From Rhexocercosporidium sp. MPI-PUGE-AT-0058 (lineage: Eukaryota > Ascomycota > Leotiomycetes > Helotiales), in the NCBI GenBank assembly GCA_020746875.1, contig JAGTJL010000025.1, forward strand, positions 613,432 to 677,431: 64,000 nucleotides of DNA. Direction: 5' to 3'. The notes beneath the pieces were generated by a model. That model saw only the letters and a list, made by a program, of their open reading frames with translations, searched no databases and was not told the DNA's origin. The translations under genes and the position numbers were made by a program. Below are positions 37,342 to 50,610 of this stretch, one piece after another. Numbering within the stretch: position 1 is the stretch's first letter; the number at the start of each line of letters is the position of its first letter.

Positions 37342-40300
37342 GGTGTATATGTTTCTCGTGCTATTATAAGAAGTAATTACACAGTATGAATAAATAGAGA
37401 ACGCCTGTATGCTTGTATGTGTAAGTACACAGATACATAAACGGCGAAATGAAGTCCTAAATCCAACACACACCCCACGCGAGCGATCAAGCGAGCGATG
37501 TCCTCTTTATATCACATACTCCCCTAACAAAGAAACATGTCAGGCTGACATTCCGCTGAATCCCAGGATGCTGTTTGATACGGTACGCACATTGTCATTC
37601 GCTTTCGCATCCATCCATCTGACGTAGATCTCAGATATGGTCAAGGGCTTGTCTGTCTCACTCGCTCACTGAATCAAGTCTAAGTCCCTTAATGTGCCAC
37701 ACCCTACCACACACCTCGCTTCACTCGCTCACTGACACGCCTCACATGGCTCTCTCCTACAACAAAACAATATCGCCACCAAATAAACCGGATTCCCGAC
37801 TCCTATATTTCATTCAAGATCTCTCCCAACTACTCAACTATCATTCATTCAATTACAACCTTTCATCTTGACGAACCCTGAATATGGATGTTCATGGCGT
37901 TTGCCTCTCGAAACCAGCCAGAATCGGTCAAAATCAAGGTTTCCCGAGCCGCAAACCCTCATTCGTGCGCGCTCTCGTCTGGAAACGCTCGCTCCCCTAC
38001 TTTGCTTACACCCCCTTTACGCCACCTCGATCCTTCCCTCCTACGCTTCAGTAAATTTAATTGTGGAGGTGAACGTACACTTGAAATGTCAGCAGGATGT
38101 GCATTTCACTGTCACATCACATCATATCACGCTGTTTGTCAAGTAAGGCTGTAAATAAGCCTTTGTGTTGTGTTGGGATGGGATGGGATGTTGGATGATG
38201 TTCAAGTGACGAGGGAGAGAGGTGGGATGGTAGTGTGGCGCTTGCTAGTTTGTGACTGTGAGCCTATTTGATAGAGGGGGGTCAGCTGTGGAGGCGCAGG
38301 TGGACATGAAGAGGGGGTTGATCACGTGGTCGTGTCGAGATCTTGTGTTCGGGATCTTGTCCAAAGGCACTGATGGCATGAACTCCAGGGTTGAGAGGGG
38401 TCGGTGATGAACTGGCTAGATAAGTTGCTATGCTACAAGCTACTTTTTGTTCCTGCATCGCCCTTAAGAATAACTCATTCTAAATTGGTGGATTTTAGGT
38501 AAATGTCTTCGTTTCGCTTCCGTCGTACTATAGCCATTGGCTGACAAGGCCGTTCAAAGGAGCTGCTTATGAAGCTTATCACTCGTCTCCAGCAATCTTA
38601 GATCATTTCTTTTTCAGCCTCTTCCTCTCATCCTCCTCGTTCCGTTCAACAGGCTCCTCTCCCAGTCCGCAGTCCGACATACCATATATCCTCAATCAAC
38701 TCTCGACTTCTCAATTTCGATATCTCACGACATATTTCTTGGAAATAATCCTTCGATCTCTACCTCTAATAAATACGACCCGGCTCAATCAGCAACAAGC
38801 TTCAGACAGCCAATCTCCGAGGGGGTTAGACGACTTTTATTGGCAATGAGACGCCGAGGTGTCAATCTTTCGCATGAGTCACCTCGACTCACCTCAAATA
38901 CAAACAAAACACACCAGTACATCCAGAGCGTCTATCTAGCTATCGCATATAGACGAGATTCTAAATCTTGTACTTGCCTGCCAGATCCTTTCCACTCAGA
39001 TAATCGAACCTCTAATCATCCGTATACCATCAGTCCAGATGGTATGTTCCCAAGCCTAGCTTCCTGTTTAGAGTCACTCACATACAATCTTTTCTTGCTC
39101 AAAGCTTGCTACTATTTGAGTATCGCCCTCTAGTGCATAAACAACAAGACAAGGCTCAGTGAGGTTTGGACTGTTGTCAACTTCTTGGTTTTCTGGGTCG
39201 ATCCGATTGTGCATGGATTATTGGGATGGGCATTCTCGGGCGATAAGAAGGTCTTCTAGGAAATTATTCAGTTAAGACTTCTAATGCTCTTCTCTAGGAC
39301 GCGACGTTGTTTTGGCCAGCTTGGTGTATTGACGAGGTTTTTCGTTAGTAAACTCCAAAGTTTTGCTCGCACCATAACGCAAGTTGATATGCGGGAACTC
39401 ACCTGAGAAAGCTCTACTCTAAGTGCTATTTATGGAGGTGTTTGAGTCTATAGATATATTCATGAAGAGTGAAATATAGATCAAGCAGCTTGCGTTGCTC
39501 GCAAGATGGGTTTATGTGGCTAGAGCGATACAATTGCTGCTAAAAGTGATATTCTAGGATTCGAGATGTTCTCAGTGATGAGGTGGTGAGGATCTGAGAT
39601 CGTTTTAGTTACTTGTGAGATATTTAATACTCAGGGAACTTCTGAGACGGATAACGGATAATATATAGAATCTCTGTCATCTTTGCAAGATTCGCGGAGT
39701 TTTGATAGATTGGAGCACCCATATTGCAATTTCAGGGGCTCGCTCGCTAAATTTCAGGGGTGACTGTAAACGAATGTCTGGTGTTGACCAACAGCAAAAT
39801 TAAGTTGAGGACGAAAGATTTACGACAAGAGGACTGCGATGTTATTCCTGAAGTGTCTCAGCTCCCATGCTAGAAGTTTCGGTTGGAAAACCCGATCGTG
39901 TCACTGTCATAGATGAAAATTTTGGACCTGAGCTCTGAGTTGAGATCCGAGATAATTGGGCCTGCACGTGTCACGTAGAATTTGCTTTTCCTTCCTCAGG
40001 CTCCCATCAGGCTTCTGTGCAGATTTTGTCCCTTTTGACAACAACAACATCGATATCTCGGATCTCGGAACTGCCTCCAATTAAATCTAAAACCATCATC
40101 GAAACAAATCAGCACATTATAGCAGTCTGAATATCTGGTTACAGTGACGTTGTCTTCCCATACATATTCAACAGCTTGGCAGATATCCCAAGCCGCTGCA
40201 TTTCACCCCACCTTCCTTCCCAAGCTTTATCTCAGTGGAGAGCAAGACGTCTCATAGTAGTAACTAATAAGGGTCGCCTTTGATTACCACGGTCTATTCA

Positions 40301-40346
40301 ATCCTGTTTTAGAATCCCTTCTTCACAGAAAAAAACAGTTCAGAGA
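37342..40346. other. 3-kb intergenic region
   Basis: No gene supported. Short frames at 37868-38154, 38840-39133 and a hydrophobic stretch near 39145-39259 (+) (VVNFLVFWVDPIVHGLLGWAF, stop at 39259) show no recognised family. The last could be the final exon of a small membrane protein, but no upstream exon is convincing. Confidence 0.45.
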
Positions 40347-41232
40347 ATGAGCAACGACCAAGTGCAAGCCGGGCCACAGCTCCCACTCCTCAAAACCAAA
40401 CCTCGCTTCATCTTCTTTACCGACTTTGACGGCACCATCACACAGCAAGATAGTAATGATTTCATGGTAGAGCAATTCGGCGTTGGGCCTGATCGACGGA
40501 AATTGGTTTTCGATGACATACTATTCGGCCGACGCAGCTTCCGTGATGGATTCGAGGAGTTGCTGGACAGCGTGAACCTTCCCTGGGGAAAGTGCATCGC
40601 GGCACTACTGGAGAACATCACCCTAGACGAGGGATTCAGGGAATTCTACACCTGGGCCCATGCCAACAACATTCCTGTGGTTGTGTTGAGTGGTGGTATG
40701 GAGCCCATTATCCGTGCTTTGCTAGCCCATCTACTAGGTGAGGATGAGGCCAGTAATTTACTAATTCTGAGCAATGATGTTTCGGCTCGTTCGGGAAAGA
40801 CTCTTGAGGACGAGGGGGGTTGGAAGATCGTATATCGTGATGGCAGGTAAGTCACTTGTCACGTATTTTGGAGCTCAGCCTGACAGCGATTCCAGTTCAT
40901 TCGGTCATGATAAGTCGCTTGCAATCCGGCCTTACGCCACCCTTCCTGATAGCGAGAGACCCGTCTTGTTCTATGCTGGGGATGGAGTGTCAGATCTCTC
41001 TGCCGCCAAGGAGACAGACTTACTTTTCGCAAAGGCAGGCAAAGGTATGCCGAACTCAAGTTGCCCATTGAGATGACCCGATACTTACAGCGAAGCAGAT
41101 CTTGTCACATATTGTGAGAATGAGAATGTTGCACACACGACGTTCCAAAGCTTCTCAGAGATCCTAGCTACTATGAAGGATATCGTATCTGGCAGGACTA
41201 GTGTACACGAGGTTGCTAAGAACAGGACATAG
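40347..41232 (+). CDS. HAD-family phosphatase (YNL010W/DKMTPPase-like)
   Basis: Three exons (40347-40846, 40896-41044, 41099-41232; introns 49 and 54 nt) give 260 residues. HAD motif I is FFTDFDGTITQQDSND (about 23-38, nucleophile Asp). Motif II lies in PVVVLSGGM (about 112). Motif III/IV is VLFYAGDGVSDLSAA (about 195-209). The overall layout, with the helical cap after motif I (VGPDRRKLVF), matches the fungal/yeast family that includes YNL010W and is related to methionine-salvage DKMTP phosphatases and phosphoserine phosphatases. The substrate is probably a small phosphorylated metabolite. It is cytosolic, without signal peptide. Confidence 0.88.
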
Positions 41233-41605
41233 AAGCATCAGAGTTGGTCACTACCATCGCGGTTATGACATTGTCCTTTTCACCGTTTTTCGCAGCTGTA
41301 AACACCTCTACGAGAATCAAATTGTGAATTTCAGGAGATCGCTCGCTAAATTCATACTTTAGTGCTAGTCGAGTGGCAGACTTTGGAGATGCGTTGGGGT
41401 TTTCAGGCTTAAACCATTTAAAACTGCAGGGGTAACCTCCTCGTTTTTTCATTCCCTACATCCAATGGAAAAACAAACATCGTGTAATAACACCGTGGCC
41501 TGACATTATTGGTGTCCCAGCGTGTTATCGATACCTGTGTTCCTATTCGTGCCAGTCCCGGCGGTAAAACCATGCACCTCAGCTGGGTACTCATTCAATG
41601 CAGCC
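41233..41605. other. Intergenic
   Basis: Short spacer between two plus-strand genes; nothing recognised. Confidence 0.5.
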
Positions 41606-43378
41606 ATGCTTCACCGTGCATTTCAGCTTCTGCAGCCGACTCTTCTCGGTATCTTATCTACGTTAGCTAATCTGCACTCGCTTCTCCTCTATTTAACCAA
41701 GATATTTGTGGTTTATACCAAAACTATAGACTGAGCAAACAAGACAACAGGTTCGTTCTTCGAGCCTTAAATCCACCGTACTCACAAGACCTTAGATACG
41801 TTGATCTTTCGTTTTTATTGTCGCAAGAATTCAAAGCTAGATCGGATGATGGTAGTGCTTATGTGCCATATCAGGGTGTAGAAGGTTCTGACCAGGACGA
41901 CTGTGCCATATTGGACGTTGAGGGTGGCAACACAGCAACCCGAAGCTTCCACAGCGGTCGCGATGCTACCAAATTCCAGGAAGCACTGCGACTGAGTCCC
42001 AATAGCGACTTGAGAGTTATTCTCATTTCCATAGTGGCTCAGTGCGAGTTGCAATTCCCTCCCTTACCACATGTTGACTTCCTGGCAAAGATACAAGGCC
42101 ACTCTCCGCTACAGCTAGAGCTCATCAACACGCTCGGAGAAATGTACGGGATTCGCCGCTGTTTATTCAGAAAATGGTCCCCAGATTATTCGGATACGAG
42201 GGGGCTCCCACTCCGTCTATAGAGTCCGAGATTGCCTTATCTGACCAACTCGCGCGCTTGGTGCTGTCATTGCAATTCCCGTACACTTTCGAACATTGGG
42301 TTTTTCCTGCAATCACGGCGACTATGGCTGATGAGATTCCGAATGGAGGATCACGAGTTTGGGGGTACCGTCAGTATTTGTTGCTCGCTCCGTGCTAAAT
42401 CTCTTAGTTATAATAGTGTTTCACATACCACCCAATTATCCCCTCTACCCTTTAGACTGCAACAACGTGTCATTACCGATTGCCAGCTGCATGCCCGACC
42501 GTGAGGTTTTCTCAAAACTACTCAGCAAAGAAATCTTTAAGGACGCTGTACACTCCCAAACGCGGGAGCCCATTGATTATGTCCTACCGTTTTTCGAGGT
42601 CATGCAACTGAAGTTCCTCTACGATATCCTAGGATTTCGCGGCAAACTTCTGTTGTGGAAACGTACCCCTCGCCGGAATATCAACTCCGCCGAGCAGGAC
42701 AGCATATTGTCCCGGAGCTGGCACGAAATTCGTGGCATGATCGAATGCATTGAACGGATGCACGACGAAATTTTGGAATTTATGGAGGCCACTACATCCC
42801 ACTCAGGCCCCGAGGAGTCAAGGGTTGCCCACTGTAAGCAACTGGAAACATTTCTGGTGAAACAAAACCGACTCATTCGACAAGGGTGGAGTGTTGAGCA
42901 ACATATCCGAGATGTCATGCAGGTCGACGTTGGCAATCTCTCACTCCAGGAGTCCAGAAAATCCACCCAGCAAGCAAATTCAATTGGGAGAATCTCGATC
43001 ATGGGCTTTGTCTTTGTCCCGCTTTCCCTCGTAATGTCATTCTTTGGAATGAATATTCGACAATTGGCCGGTACAGGAGCCTCTTGGAGAGCCTTCTTGA
43101 TTTCCGCAGCAGCTATATGCCTAGCAGTCATGCTCGTATGTGTATGGCTGTGGAGGAGGTCCAAGAGGACGAAGTTCTATGCCTTGATGCCTTTCATCGT
43201 TCCCGGTCTTATCCTCTACTGTCTTCTTACTGCTGTCACATACCCACGAGACTGTATGCGTCTCACCCACTTTGATGAATATCTTTGGGCAGAGCTTATA
43301 GGCTTTCCTTTTTCTTGGATTTCGAAAAGCAAAGATTTCTTGCTGGATCAGTTTAATTCATGGTTGGACAGCCTCTGA
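41606..43378 (+). CDS. CorA-like divalent cation channel protein, reading frame unresolved in the middle
   Basis: The N-terminal part is a likely exon 1 at 41606-41648, a 53-nt intron, then a frame reading FVLRALNPPYSQDLRYVD, typical of fungal CorA-like proteins. The C-terminal part (about 42410-43378) is one continuous frame. It has a helical stalk (EQHIRDVMQVDVGNLSLQ), a first membrane helix, the FFGMNI segment equivalent to the CorA GMN motif, and two further hydrophobic segments (LISAAAICLAVMLVCVWLW, FIVPGLILYCLLTAV). Between about 42130 and 42410 the coding potential moves through three frames. One good intron fits (42350-42405 region, ..GTACCG..CTTAG), but at least one more shift is not explained by a plausible intron and coincides with TTTTT/GGG runs. 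Either a sequencing error or a decaying copy. Confidence 0.65.
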
Positions 43379-44870
43379 CTCTGTAGGCTTAATCATACGA
43401 GTGGAAAATTTTCACCCCTTGTCTAGACCGATCACCTTTGCGAGTGATGCCTGTATTATGCTGCATGACCATCCATTGCTATGTCAACATCAATTCTGTG
43501 TCAGCCATGAGAGTATTAAAGAGCCAGGAGAACATTCGTAACATAGGAGAAAGGATGAAACATCACTGGCCGAGACGTAATTCCGAAGAAAATAGCTGAA
43601 TGTAAATCCTCAGTACGAACACATGTAAAAAGCTCAAGAAGACGACGGCCAGCCAGCTCATTGACTTGACCAGTGAGTGGTAGGAGAATCGTATGTATAC
43701 CAGCTAGTCAGTGTGTGGAAAATATTTAGATTGCTCAATTGCGAATACACCATGCAACAGAAGAAGTAACAGAAGAACAGTCATGTACCCTGATAAATTA
43801 CGACTGGACGTGAGAGAATCCCCTGGTCCTCGACAGCTACTAGCTCATGAAGTCTCTGGTCAACGACAACAAAAGCTAGTTCTTCAGAAGAACGCACCAT
43901 TAGGGCTCGTTGAACGACGTGCACAGAAGAAGTGCAAATCGAAGCGGGCACTCGGATTGACAACAACAACACGCACACGGCATGAAATATCACCCTCCCA
44001 AATTCCGACATCAAAAGCAAACCGCAAGCAGAAGACTGAAAAAGTGCAAAATGCGACAAACGAAAACAAAAGGACCGCCCATCCACACTATACTTACATA
44101 CCATCCAGCAAATGGAACCCTACCACCGCCACCCCCCTTTTTCCTTCCGCAAACGCCACTCTATGGAAGGCTATCAAATGATCCACCCCCTGTTTCTCTA
44201 TTCTATTCCCATTCTGCATTGTCTCGGGACGAAGCGATCCCCCTCATTCCACAACCACTCACAATCCGTTTCTGATGACGGCTTGAAGCCACCTCCATTC
44301 TCCTGACGCTGTACCTTCCTATTCCTGATGCCGAATCGGAAAGAATTTTACTGTAACATTCGACAGCACGACACCAGCTTAGCGACATCACTTACCATAC
44401 TCGCAGCTTTTGACCCCGCCACCAAGTTAGCTAGCCGTCTGTGCCTGTAACCGTATCTACTCGTACAATACAGAGCCAGCCTAGCGGATCAACACTGCAA
44501 TACATATACGGAGTCAGGGCCATCGTAAAATAAAGGCTGACCTCCCCGAACGATTTAGGCACATCGCGAGATCTGCATCCAATTGCAAGCCCGCTTCCAT
44601 ACAGCTCGCCATGTGGTGATCCAAAGACGGGGGCAAGTAAGGCAAGGCAATGCAAGCAGCAAGTATCCATAAGTACCGTACCGTACCCCTCCTTCCAGTA
44701 TTCTGGCTAATAAGACGCCTCTTATCGACAGCGTTGGGAGGGGCGAGTCAGAGGATTGGTCCCAACGTCAAGAGCGAGCTTATTTCTTACCGCGACGTTG
44801 GACTGGAACTTATGAAGAGAGGTAGGCCGGGTTTCAAGATATGCATGTTGTCGGATGTGGTACAACTTCG

Positions 44871-44896
44871 GGATGGATGGATGGATGGATGGATGG
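44871..44896. repeat. (GGAT)n microsatellite
   Basis: Six GGAT units; the same unit recurs at 45601-45623. Confidence 0.95.
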
Positions 44897-45571
44897 GATG
44901 GGAAGTGGGGATGGGGGGCCGGGCCGAGGAGGTTGTCGGCATGCTTTGCTTCCAGTCCGCTTTACGGACGGGCCGAAGGGGAAGGGAAAGGGCAAGGGAA
45001 AGGGGTTGGTGGCACAGTAGGAGGTAAGAAAAGTGGAGCGGAGAAGAGAAGAAAGCTTTCGAGAAGATTTGTGTTGATGGACGGTGAGACAGGTCGCTTT
45101 TGTGGACCGGTTTCGGCGGCTGGGTGGAGTTGATGCTGGAGAGTGGATAGACATATGTATGGAGAGTGGATTGTTACTTTGCTTTGGATGTTATGCAGGG
45201 CTTCTGCATGCAGGCATATGCATCTGTCCGTTTTATGTATGCTGGGTGTGCGTGGAAGTGGGGGAGCCGTAATACAGTACCGTAGGTTTGCATCCGATCC
45301 ACGTGCCTCATATTGTAGAAGAATGGAAAGTAGATACATACCGTATGCAGGTGTTATGCTACCTTATGCCATGCAATGCTATGCTATGCTCTGCCATGCA
45401 GGCATGGATCGTGATAGGAAGAAGTGCCCGAACTCCTCAGATTGGAGATTAATTACTACAGTAAACTTGAACAAATAACAAATATCGAGATTGGGGTCTC
45501 TCGCTTCACGACTTCACGACTCGACGAACGAACCATGGGAAGAAGTTTGTGGTTCAGCGTGGGTGGACGTG

Positions 45572-45623
45572 GGGCGAGGGCGAGGGCGAGGGCGAGGGAG
45601 AGGATGGATGGATGGATGGATGG
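45572..45623. repeat. (GGGCGA)n followed by (GGAT)n
   Basis: Hexamer GGGCGA repeated at about 45572-45596, then GGAT units to 45623. Confidence 0.93.
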
Positions 45624-45866
45624 ACGGTCCGTCTAATGACTCGTGGCTCGTGACTCGTGTATCTACCTCGGTATGATTCATTCATTCATCCCCTTGACGT
45701 CCCTCCAAACTTTGAGATTGGATTCCAATAGTGAGGATCATGAAAGTCAATCCACGCTGGTTTTCAAACTCACGATATCATACCGTACGACACACGTGCG
45801 AGAGGGGCTTGAGATCTCAGCTCTGTGCCGTATACATTTCGCTAAAAGTAACGTAACCAGATTCTC

Positions 45867-45893
45867 TTCCTCCTCCTCCTCCTCCTCCTCCTC
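45867..45893. repeat. (TCC)9 microsatellite
   Basis: Nine TCC units, seen directly. Confidence 0.95.
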
Positions 45894-47429
45894 CCCCCTT
45901 TGAGCCCCTTGCTTTATTTTGCTTTTGCGGGCCGCGGGAGGCGAAGCGAACTTTCTCTAACTAAAGTCAGCTAGAGCACTCCAGGACAGACCCATCACCT
46001 TTTGCTCCTTCAGGGCAAATCAAACGAATGTGCAGGGCCGAGCCGAGGCTAAGAAACTAAAGGATCCATTTTCTGAGATCCGATCGACTCATTCTTACCC
46101 CAACTCATCATCCCTGTGGAGCTTTGCTCTCCCTCACCAAATTCAATCAGATCGCGTGGAAAATTCTCCGTTTGGTTGGTTTGTTCCTTTGCTCACGCGC
46201 AAGCTTACTTCGTATGAACTTGTCTCGTTCCGGTCGGGTTACGGGCTGGCTGGACGGAGATGTGCTAGCCATTTTACCTTGTTTACCCCTGACTATTGAG
46301 ATTTTATAGTTCGATGGCGGCGACGCTTTCGGTTGATGGAGATCCGGCATTCGTTTTTGATCATGGTTTGGTTTCCGCGTACCTGGATAAATCGCAATGG
46401 GACGGTACTGTACGACGCAGTAGATGTGATGTGATGTGATGCGAGGTGATGCGCTGCGATGGCACGGATGGGAAGCATGATGTACCGTTGGGTGGCATCT
46501 CCGCTGGTACCGTGCCGAAATGGTAGGCGGCATCCGTCTACGTGTGAAAGTCCTTGTGGAAATACTTCGTAAATACGCACGTGGGAGGTTTGGCTAAATC
46601 AAAGTTTTGCAGGAAGAAGGGGTGGAAGTTTGGTGAAACTCTATGCGGAGTTCGGCAGGGCACGAGATCAGATATCAGATGAGCCTAAACCGCACGACAA
46701 ATGTATCTGCCAAATTGAGTCGGCTGCGCCATATGGTGAAAATGGCGATTGTCAGTCTCCATCAAGAGAGGTTGCGCCTTCTTTGACACTAATGCAGGGC
46801 AGAAACAGGTATTGCGTCGACGTGAGAGGTGTCCCTCCTGGGCTCTTGGCTCTAGACGTGTGAGTGGATGGGTATCAGACAGTTGAGGGAGGGCATGTGG
46901 AGAAGCAAATGATAGGATAAACTACGAGGGGATAATCGGAGTGAGCGGGCGGATGGTTCCTGATCTGAGACGGTTGAGGTGGTCGTGGTGATCGTGGTGG
47001 TAAGAGAGAGAGGGAGGACGACGAAAGGGAAGTAGATGGGATGAACTGACATTGAGACATATGGGCTGGGAGGCTTGGAGGCTTGGTGGCTTGATGTTAG
47101 AAGGAGAGGGAGGGCATGGAAATTGGAGGTGCTCAACATGCTGTCGGGACGGAGTGTTTTCCCCTTCCTTGCTTTGATTTTGATTGGAAGGAAGCTCGCT
47201 TGTCCAGGAAATAATAAAGACAGGAGATGGATAGGTAGATGGATAGATAAATAAATGATTGTGCATGAAATAAATACCTGCGGCCAGCTGGGTCTGCATG
47301 TCCATTAGTACATCATCCTTCCATATAATTCTCCTATCTCCTATCTCCTCGTTTCCGCTTCCGTTTCCGTTCCCCTTTCTCATCCGGTTACCTACAGTAC
47401 AGTATCATAGTAGCTAGCCCGTGTTCATG

Positions 47430-47471
47430 ATCTATCTATCTATCTATCTGTCTGTCTGTCTGTCTGTCTGT
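47430..47471. repeat. (CTAT)n(CTGT)n compound microsatellite
   Basis: CTAT units switch to CTGT units without interruption. Downstream, 47826-47960 has TCCTCTACTC and CTTGACTGTA-type imperfect repeats. Confidence 0.95.
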
Positions 47472-48284
47472 TCTTATCCAAGCCATGCACATCTTGTGAA
47501 CACTGCCCTCCTGCCCTGGCCTGACCCAAGCCAACCCTGAGCCTGGCTATCCGCCAATCTACTACTGTAGATGAGACGTCAACTATTTCACGCTTTTTAC
47601 TTTGTCCCACGTTCCTCATCTCATCCCATCTCGCCATCTTCGCCTTCTTAATTTTAATTCATCCACCGACCTCTGCTCCCCCTCCCAGCGACGCCAAGGA
47701 CAAGTCAACAGGGAGCAGGGAGACCGCCGTTTGGCTTAGAGGCTGCTAATGCACGCTGGGAGTTGGTGGGAGTTAGTGGGACTGGGTGGGAGTGGGTGGC
47801 ACTCCGCAGTACTGTCCTCTTCCGCTACTCAGTGGGATTTCCTCTACTCTCCTCTACTCTCCTCTACTATACTTGACTGTACTTGACTGTACATGACTGT
47901 ACGAAGGGTACTGTGCTTGACTTACTTGGACTTACTTTGCTTGACTTGACTTGACTTGACCTTATTTTATTTAACTTTCCTAGCAAGGCACAGGGCAGGG
48001 CAGAGCCAGGGCAGCACGTCGTCCCCTCCCCTGCGATCTCTACTACCCCTGTGATCTCTACTACCCCTACCGTGTCCACCCTCCCACCCTCCCACCCGCA
48101 CCCGCAGACACCACCAGAACCAGAACCACAATCAGAAGCAGATCAGATCGCACCAAACCTCTTCCAGCCTTGCGACAAACGAACGACGCCGCCGAGCGCT
48201 ACTTACTGGCACTGTACTTTCTTCTGCCCTTGCCTTGCCATTCATTATTCATTATTCTTTCCCTCCCTTGCCTCCTTCCTTTCT

Positions 48285-48316
48285 CTCCTCTCCTCTCCTC
48301 TCCTCTCCTCTCCTCT
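48285..48316. repeat. (CTCCT)n pyrimidine repeat
   Basis: CTCCT pentamers in the leader region of the following gene. Confidence 0.93.
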
Positions 48317-48593
48317 CTCCCCCTCGCTCTACCTCTCTCCCTCTCCCTCTCGCCTCCTCACCACCACCACCACCACTCTCTTCTCCCGTCCAGTCCGTTT
48401 GCTACGAGAGGAATCCCTCGTACGTGGGCTCGAGGATCTGCTGTTTGCTTTCCGGCTACTTACTATGTTTTAATCATCGTCACTCTCTTTCGATTCTTGT
48501 GTGCTTGTCTGTCCGCCTCGACCCCCATCAGAGCAGAGGAGAACGGAGGGAGTAAACCTGGCAATTTAGACGGTGCGCGCAAACGGCGGCAGT

Positions 48594-50610
48594 ATGATTG
48601 TAATGGAGGGCTTGATGTTGGTTCCGCCAGAGCGCGGGACTATCATTGGGAGGGCCCTATGGAAGGTTGGTCTGTTCGGTTTGCTCGCGGAAGATTCATC
48701 TAACCTTTCCCTCGCAGACTCGATATGTCGTCCTCGGGACCGGCTCCATGCTGAAGACGCAGAACGATCTTCTCCCGCAGAGCGACGCTTCGGGACGGGG
48801 AACCCTTGGAAAGAAGGGGCTGAAATCTACTTCGTCGAAACCCAGTCTAGTCGATGTGTCGCAACCAGATCCTGCTGGGAGGAAGCTCTTCATCACAATC
48901 TATAAAGCAAAGGTACGCACCAGATGGGATGTGCCAGAGGATGTCCCTATCTAACTTGCTCAGGGTGATTGGGAATTCATAGCGCAGCATCCAGTAACGG
49001 CCTTCAAGTCCTGCGAAATACGACCTCTTCAGCACCGAAAGCAGAGTCCGTCGTTGCCAACAATGATGTTCGAAATGAAACCTGATTCGATATCCGAGAA
49101 GCAGCGAAAGCGGAGGTCGAGCAGAACAGGAGGGCTCTCGTCCAAGGATCCTTGGGTGAACTTCCTGCTATTCCGAACAATCCCAGAGGAGAGACATAGT
49201 ATATACGATTGGCAGGCTACTGTGAAGCCACTTTTGACCGCAGAAGAAGAGGAGGCGGAGGAGGAGGATAGCGTGATGAGTCCGCTGAGCCCAGTTTTCA
49301 ACGGGTTCACCAATCCATTCGCCAATTCCAGGAGACCTTCGACTTCGACCAACCGACCCGATTTAGGGAATCGAGCATCAAGTCAGAATAGCTATCCTCA
49401 CGCCCCTCCTCCACGGGAACGACCGTCGGCCATGATCTCGCCATCGCCTAGTCTTCGGTCAAGACGCTCCGATTTGTCCTCGCAAGCAAGTTCTCAGCCT
49501 CCACATATGGGATTTGCATCACCTCATCCCCATGGCTATGCAACAACTTTACCTACGGATCTACCTTCTCCTGCCTCGACTTCAGGGTATGATAACCAGT
49601 TCATTGAAGGTTGGACATCGGCACAAGGGCGATCATCTGCGTTGTCTTCGCATACCAGGGGAAGCAATAGTATAGCATCAGCCGTAACACCAGTTTTGCC
49701 GATCGCTTCAACACCACCAGGACCGCGAGAGACCATCTTGGATCGAGCTTTTCAGATGCGTTGTATACCAGGAAGTGATCGAATCCCCGACAGGGACGAG
49801 GAGAAGATTAGTAGCATTGCCCGGTTCGAAGCATTGATGCGAGAGGTAGACGAGAGGAAACAGGCCAAAGCATCGGCCAAGCAGCCTAGTAGGGAGAGAC
49901 AGAACTGGGGTCTCGAGGAGGAATCAGAAGAGTCATCCGCTGGAGAACCAGACAACGACGAGGATGAGGTTGAGATGTCTGATGACGAGGTATCGATCCC
50001 AACCCCAGCACAGCGAGCTCTGGACTACATATCTGGTCGCCGAACCCCGATACCAGCTGCCAACCGGCCATTATCTCCCGCTCCACGAAGTCCTCCGATC
50101 CCCTTCTTAAATCCCCAAGCTATGTCAGCCTTTCATGGAAATTCGGGCTCGAATGGTCTCCGTCCCCGAACAGGCACTACACCATCCAACCCCCGGCCCA
50201 AAGGTAGCCGACCGACTTCGCTAGCCCTACCCTCCCGCTCAATGTCAAGCACAGCTGTCCCTACCCTCCGGGACAGGGACAGCAACAACAGCACCCTCAG
50301 AGCAGGAAGCACAGATGCCAAGGATAAGCGGCGGAGCAGCACGTCGGTCAAACACCTCAGCTTCACGGAGTTCGCTAAACGCTTAAGCAGTACCTCCAGC
50401 CTCCTTCTTGTCCAAACGAACAACAGCTCGAGTTCGGGCCGAGACGGCAGCGGTCGGGGCAGTAGCGAGTACGGTATTGAGGAGCTCGACCGCTCGAATT
50501 TGAACACGATGAATCTACGGGGCGGCGATGTGGCGACGCAGAGTCGTGATAAGCGGTGTGGATGGAGAGGGAGTGTGGGGGCTTTTGGGTCCGAGGGCGG
50601 ATTTCTGTGA
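48594..50610 (+). CDS. Serine-rich protein with PH-like N-terminus, fungal-specific
   Basis: Exons about 48594-48665, 48718-48912 and 48964-50610 (introns 52 and 51 nt; CTAAC branch sites) give 637 residues from the first in-frame ATG; ATGs at 48603 and 48615 are alternatives, and the last (MLVPPERG) may be the true start. The beginning, ALWKTRYVVLGTGSM, then KLFITIYKAKGDWEFIAQHPVTAF, is like the strands of a PH domain, with an insertion. Then KDPWVNFLLFRTIPEERHSIYDW, an acidic run (EEEEAEEED), and a long Ser/Pro/Arg-rich disordered region follow. A conserved-looking segment DEEKISSIARFEALMREVDERKQ lies near 260 and an acidic stretch near 310. The C-terminus is Ser/Asn-rich. Function unknown; membrane or cortex association is a guess from the PH-like start. 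Confidence 0.8.

Larger units (their letters stand above)
43379..48593. other. 5.2-kb gene-free, microsatellite-rich region
   Basis: No convincing gene on either strand. Open frames up to about 177 codons exist but are low-complexity or antisense to nothing recognisable. The region has many tandem repeats (listed separately), numerous short palindromes such as TGCATGCA, and pyrimidine tracts near the right end that look like the promoter/5' leader of the next gene. Unusually long for this window. Confidence 0.55.

Noticed and set aside
43711..44181. 156-codon plus-strand frame
   Set aside because: Basic, low-complexity, no splice context or recognisable domain.
48051..48703. Overlapping Pro/Ser/Leu-rich frames
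   Set aside because: Translations of CT-rich leader and microsatellite upstream of the PH-like gene.
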